Shown here piece by piece: positions 60,796 to 64,000 of a stretch of DNA of 64,000 nt (the first letter of the stretch is position 1; each line of letters opens with the position of its first letter). A program made the translations under genes and the position numbers. The notes beneath the pieces were generated by a model that saw nothing but the letters and a program-made list of their open reading frames with translations, ran no database searches and was not told where the DNA came from. The stretch is from Marthasterias glacialis (Eukaryota > Echinodermata > Asteroidea > Forcipulatida > Asteriidae): assembly GCA_911728455.2 (NCBI GenBank), contig OU452235.1, forward strand, positions 9,044,351 to 9,108,350, read 5' to 3'.

Positions 60796-61100
60796 AAAAT
60801 CCCAGCTGAACATTGGTAAACTGACTGTAAATGCTTCCATTCTTTGCACTAATCAAGATATTTGTAATAAAACCAACCCGTGAAAATGTTGGCTCGTTTT
60901 GTTGTAATGTCAGCTCATTTTGCGAGAAAACGATAACAAATGCACTCTGCATTTTTGCACGCATTCATATAGGCAGATTTTTCGTCTCGAGCAGAAATAT
61001 TTCAAGGACAGTTTTCTACCATCATTATCTTTATACAATGTAAGGTATACGTAAGTATGTGAACATTTATGTTTTTCTTACCAATGTTGAGCTGGGGATT
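60795..61100. mobile_element. TIR element, copy 2 (CCCAGCTCAACATTGG family)
   Basis: CCCAGCTGAACATTGGTAA at the left and TTACCAATGTTGAGCTGGGG at the right. Interior matches 10371-10735. Confidence 0.75.
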
Positions 61101-61150
61101 TAAAAAAGCACTCTCAAGTTTACTAACAAACAGATCAAACAGAGGTAAAA

Positions 61151-61950
61151 ATAGACCGATTGCACGACAATGTTTACATGCGGTCACGTGCCCCCTATCG
61201 GGTATGACGTCATACAGCTGATGAAAAAATACGTGTAAAGAGCTAGGCCGTGGCACAGAGTGAGTGCGAAATTAGTCGATTTTACTTTCGTTAAGCAATG
61301 AATTCGTTAATCAGCCCCTTTATTTAAAGTAGTATGTTGTGGCATTAATTTAAATCACATCTCTGTTTCATAATTTAACAGAATTCTTCTAAAAAGATTT
61401 TTTTTTTAGCCATGCACTACCGGCGTCGGACGGCTATTATGTAGCCACCCGTCTGTTATTTTGTTTGTAATGTTGGCCTAAATCACTGTAAAAAAAAGGG
61501 ATAAACAACGTTGAAAAAGTGAGCATTAATACCTAGCCCTGCAGAATTTCAAATAGGCAAAGGAATCACACAGTTTTGGAAAGCAATTTCTTTTGAGGAT
61601 TTTAGCTTCAAAACTTTGAAATTTTTGTGTAGAAAAGTGTGTGGTGATCGCGGTTGTCTGGCCTAACGTTCCGTCGTGCGCTGTACACATCGTGCACATT
61701 TATACGGTACTTTCACAATTTTCAAGACTTGCCGGAACTGTCCTTACTGGCCTTATTCGGCCACTTGAAGGTCTCTGGTACAAACTCTGGAATATGTTTC
61801 ACAAATTTCGAGCAAGAACAGCCTCGATCGAATAAACTAAATGCATTAATCATCGTGGACCGTACCACCCTTTCCTATGGAGGATTACGTGTGTGTTTAC
61901 ATTTTATACCCAAGAGGGGTCACGTGACGCGGGTCGTGCAATCGGTCTAT
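61151..61950. mobile_element. ATAGACCGATTGC TIR element, complete 800-bp copy
   Basis: Perfect 18-bp TIR ATAGACCGATTGCACGAC / GTCGTGCAATCGGTCTAT with CACGTG just inside each end. No transposase frame: a non-autonomous element. If TIRs start at GACCG, the flanking TA would fit a Tc1/mariner duplication; the superfamily is unproven. Confidence 0.85.
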
Positions 61951-61959
61951 TGTGTACCA

Positions 61960-63190
61960 TAAAAACTGGTATACATTACTCAAGAAATAGGGTGTTTTTG
62001 TTCATTGAATTGGAACGCCTAAAACTAAAAGCAAGAGACAAATTACACTGAAGGTTCAGAAGCTTGTGACTGAGATAATAAATTTACGACATAATTATTC
62101 CGACTTCGACAAAGCTGATGTTAAAACTCAGATGTTTTGCATTATTGGGACTTTAAACAGTTAATTGGCTTTTGCTGGCATTCATTTAGAAGCAAAAACC
62201 CAGTACTGCCGTGGGTATTATAATGATACGGTACAATTTTAAATCTTCTCGTCGATCTGCATTTCTAACAGGCGCGGCAAGTCTCCCCCACTGGGAAACA
62301 TCAATGTCAAGTTATCGGCAAAGACAAATGTACCATTCAGTATATATACAATAATACCCATGTTATAGCCAAAACTATCATTGGCAACTCCAGAAACAGT
62401 TTACAATAATTAACCTATTTATATCAAAGGATTTACTTACCAACAAGAGTAAAAGAATCAACAATACTCCCATTGTTTTTTATTTTTTTATATGTATTTT
62501 TTGTGACAAAGTAAGACACTATTTCTTGAACCGTGGCTGTTAAGAGAGTGGTAGAAGAACCCCAATGAAAACAAAGCTGCAGCTCAGTACATACAATATC
62601 CTTTTCTTTATTTATATTAATGATGTCTAAAAGTTCATCGAAAAAGGCTACTCAAAGCTATGGCCCTAAAATTGTTTGCGGGGTTTGCCCATTTGCTTTT
62701 ATATGGACCACGGTACCCCTAAATACAAGCATTTCCAGTGGTTATCCTGTGACACAACGTTGTAGTGAACAAAGCACTTAAACAATGCATGGTTAAAATT
62801 AATGATTTTTTTAAAACAAATTTAGTAAATAACCAGATTCAAATTTAACTCAAAATTGTTCATACTGATGGTTTGTAAAAAGTTTAATTTTCATATTTTT
62901 GATTTGGTTTTCTTCAAACATGTCCCGTATTACTTTTTTTCTCTCAAAATGCCGGCATCATAAAATAATGCCCTCAATAAGTTCGTGTGATGCAAAACCT
63001 ATAGGCCTAATTGTTTACAATGGTGGGAATAATAGGCCAAACTGACTGCCTTACGAAGTGGCTCCAAGGTCAAACTCATTAACGTACACTCATTTTCCAA
63101 TAGATAAAATCCTTTATAATAGATGTTAATTTTTGCATCGGGATAAAGAAGGTTAATTGTGTTATTTGTTACAGATTCGAACTGCCTCTA
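61960..63190. other. No gene seen
   Basis: AT-rich with short frames only. Confidence 0.5.
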
Positions 63191-63194
63191 GCTG

Positions 63195-63345
63195 CTGGGC
63201 AATCTCGGTAGTCTAGTTGGTAAGACATCTGCTCTAGAATGGTGGGAGTTGTGGGTTCGAATCCCACCCGAGGAATACGTCTTTGAGTTTTTTCACAGGA
63301 CTCGGGAAAGTACTGAGTATACAGTGCTTAACACACATAAGTAAC
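63195..63345 (+). repeat. tRNA-like SINE head
   Basis: CTCGGTAGTCTAGTTGGTAAGAC, then GTGGGTTCGAATCCCACCCGAG: good D arm, T arm and acceptor pairing. The anticodon stem does not pair, and the downstream GGGAAAGTACTGAGTATACAGTG matches 10838-11000, so it is read as a SINE, not a working tRNA. Confidence 0.6.
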
Positions 63346-63964
63346 GTTAGATTGTGATCAAGCAATAAGACAATCTACATTACTTGTAACCCGAGTCAAA
63401 TAGTTAAAGATGTTAAAAAAATAATATGAAGATAGTTACCTTTAGGCTTAATCAGCGTTACTCAAGTAGGCCTAGATGTGTGGTTTCGACAACGGCACAA
63501 TAAACGAAGTCAAAGTCAAACGAGTCGCGAATGATTCGCCAACGAACCGTCAACGCTTTTAGCCAACTTGTCATACAATTGAAGCCAATGCATTAGTTGC
63601 GGCCGGGGATCGCCTGGGCTGTTCGCCTTTATGTAAGTCGTGCATGGCATTTCGGATGGCATACTGCAGAACAAAAGACACCACTCCGCGATGTGGCAAA
63701 GCCACAAGGGCTTGGAACCATTTAATCTAATAAATTATTCATTTATTCAATACGTTAAGTTAAGTGCACCAATCAGACTACCCGCCAATTTAATTCATTA
63801 CTATAATGGCTTCGTGAAAAACAACGCTATTTTCAAATCACTTGGGCAACTAAAATAAAAGTGATTTCTGACTGCAGGAATTGCAGATGTCTAAATTATT
63901 CCGTTTGGTATTCAGTTTACTTATCAGTATCAATAATAATAACATTGTATTATGTTTGTTGCAG

Positions 63965-64000
63965 GCCTGAAGATACATGATGCCCACCGAACGCATTCCG
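63965..64000 (+). CDS. Possible exon start at right window edge
   Basis: A good acceptor (TTATGTTTGTTGCAG) precedes a short open reading (LKIHDAHRTHS in one phase) that runs off the window. Unrecognised and too short to test. Confidence 0.22.

Noticed and set aside
61654..61962. 102-codon ORF
   Set aside because: Lies within the non-coding TIR element; the matching 38.6-kb copy does not preserve the frame.
63195..63280. Possible tRNA gene with good T and D arms
   Set aside because: The anticodon stem does not pair and the downstream sequence is shared with another dispersed copy, so it is a SINE head.

Overview
The window looks like nuclear DNA of a marine invertebrate, most likely an echinoderm. 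The genes are animal genes with GT-AG introns. A vertebrate-like TMED6 and ANKRD49 are present. The intergenic DNA is AT-rich, full of the palindrome ACATGT/TACATGTACA, and packed with tRNA-derived SINEs, short foldback (MITE-like) elements and broken non-LTR retrotransposons. The echinoderm call is an inference from overall style, not from a species marker.

Four protein-coding genes can be supported. (1) 7326-20591, minus strand: a six-exon gene, assembled here by eye, for a 170-aa protein with four membrane segments that resembles LAPTM4/DUF7027 lysosomal membrane proteins. (2) 22085-23017, plus strand: an ANKRD49 orthologue with a single coding exon. It is head-to-head with gene 1, so the roughly 1.5 kb between the start codons may hold both promoters. 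(3) 29519-33430, minus strand: a four-exon p24/GOLD cargo-receptor gene whose C-terminus matches TMED6. (4) 52124-53095, minus strand: a class A GPCR with one coding exon and an unusual TM7 motif (NVFIY in place of NPxxY). Both window edges show a possible exon fragment.

The rest is mostly mobile-element debris. 1-7 kb holds foldback elements, including a clear piggyBac-type MITE. 7-21 kb has MITEs inside the introns of gene 1, one of them touching a branch-point-like site. 24-33 kb has a dispersed repeat, a long-TIR element, a CAA/CAG tract, and a 222-bp insert with a 16-bp target duplication that carries a hammerhead-ribozyme-like core. 33-52 kb is an 18-kb gene-poor stretch with hAT-like and TTAA-flanked MITEs, G-runs, a degenerate tandem repeat and LINE/SINE remnants. 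One 523-bp CCGG-flanked element there is nested in a SINE. 53-64 kb has an EN/RT remnant with an internal inversion, two giant hairpins, and a TIR family also seen at 25, 38 and 48 kb.

The genes do not form a pathway. Genes 1 and 3 both encode endomembrane proteins, but nothing in the sequence links them. No operon, CRISPR, rRNA or convincing functional tRNA gene was seen.
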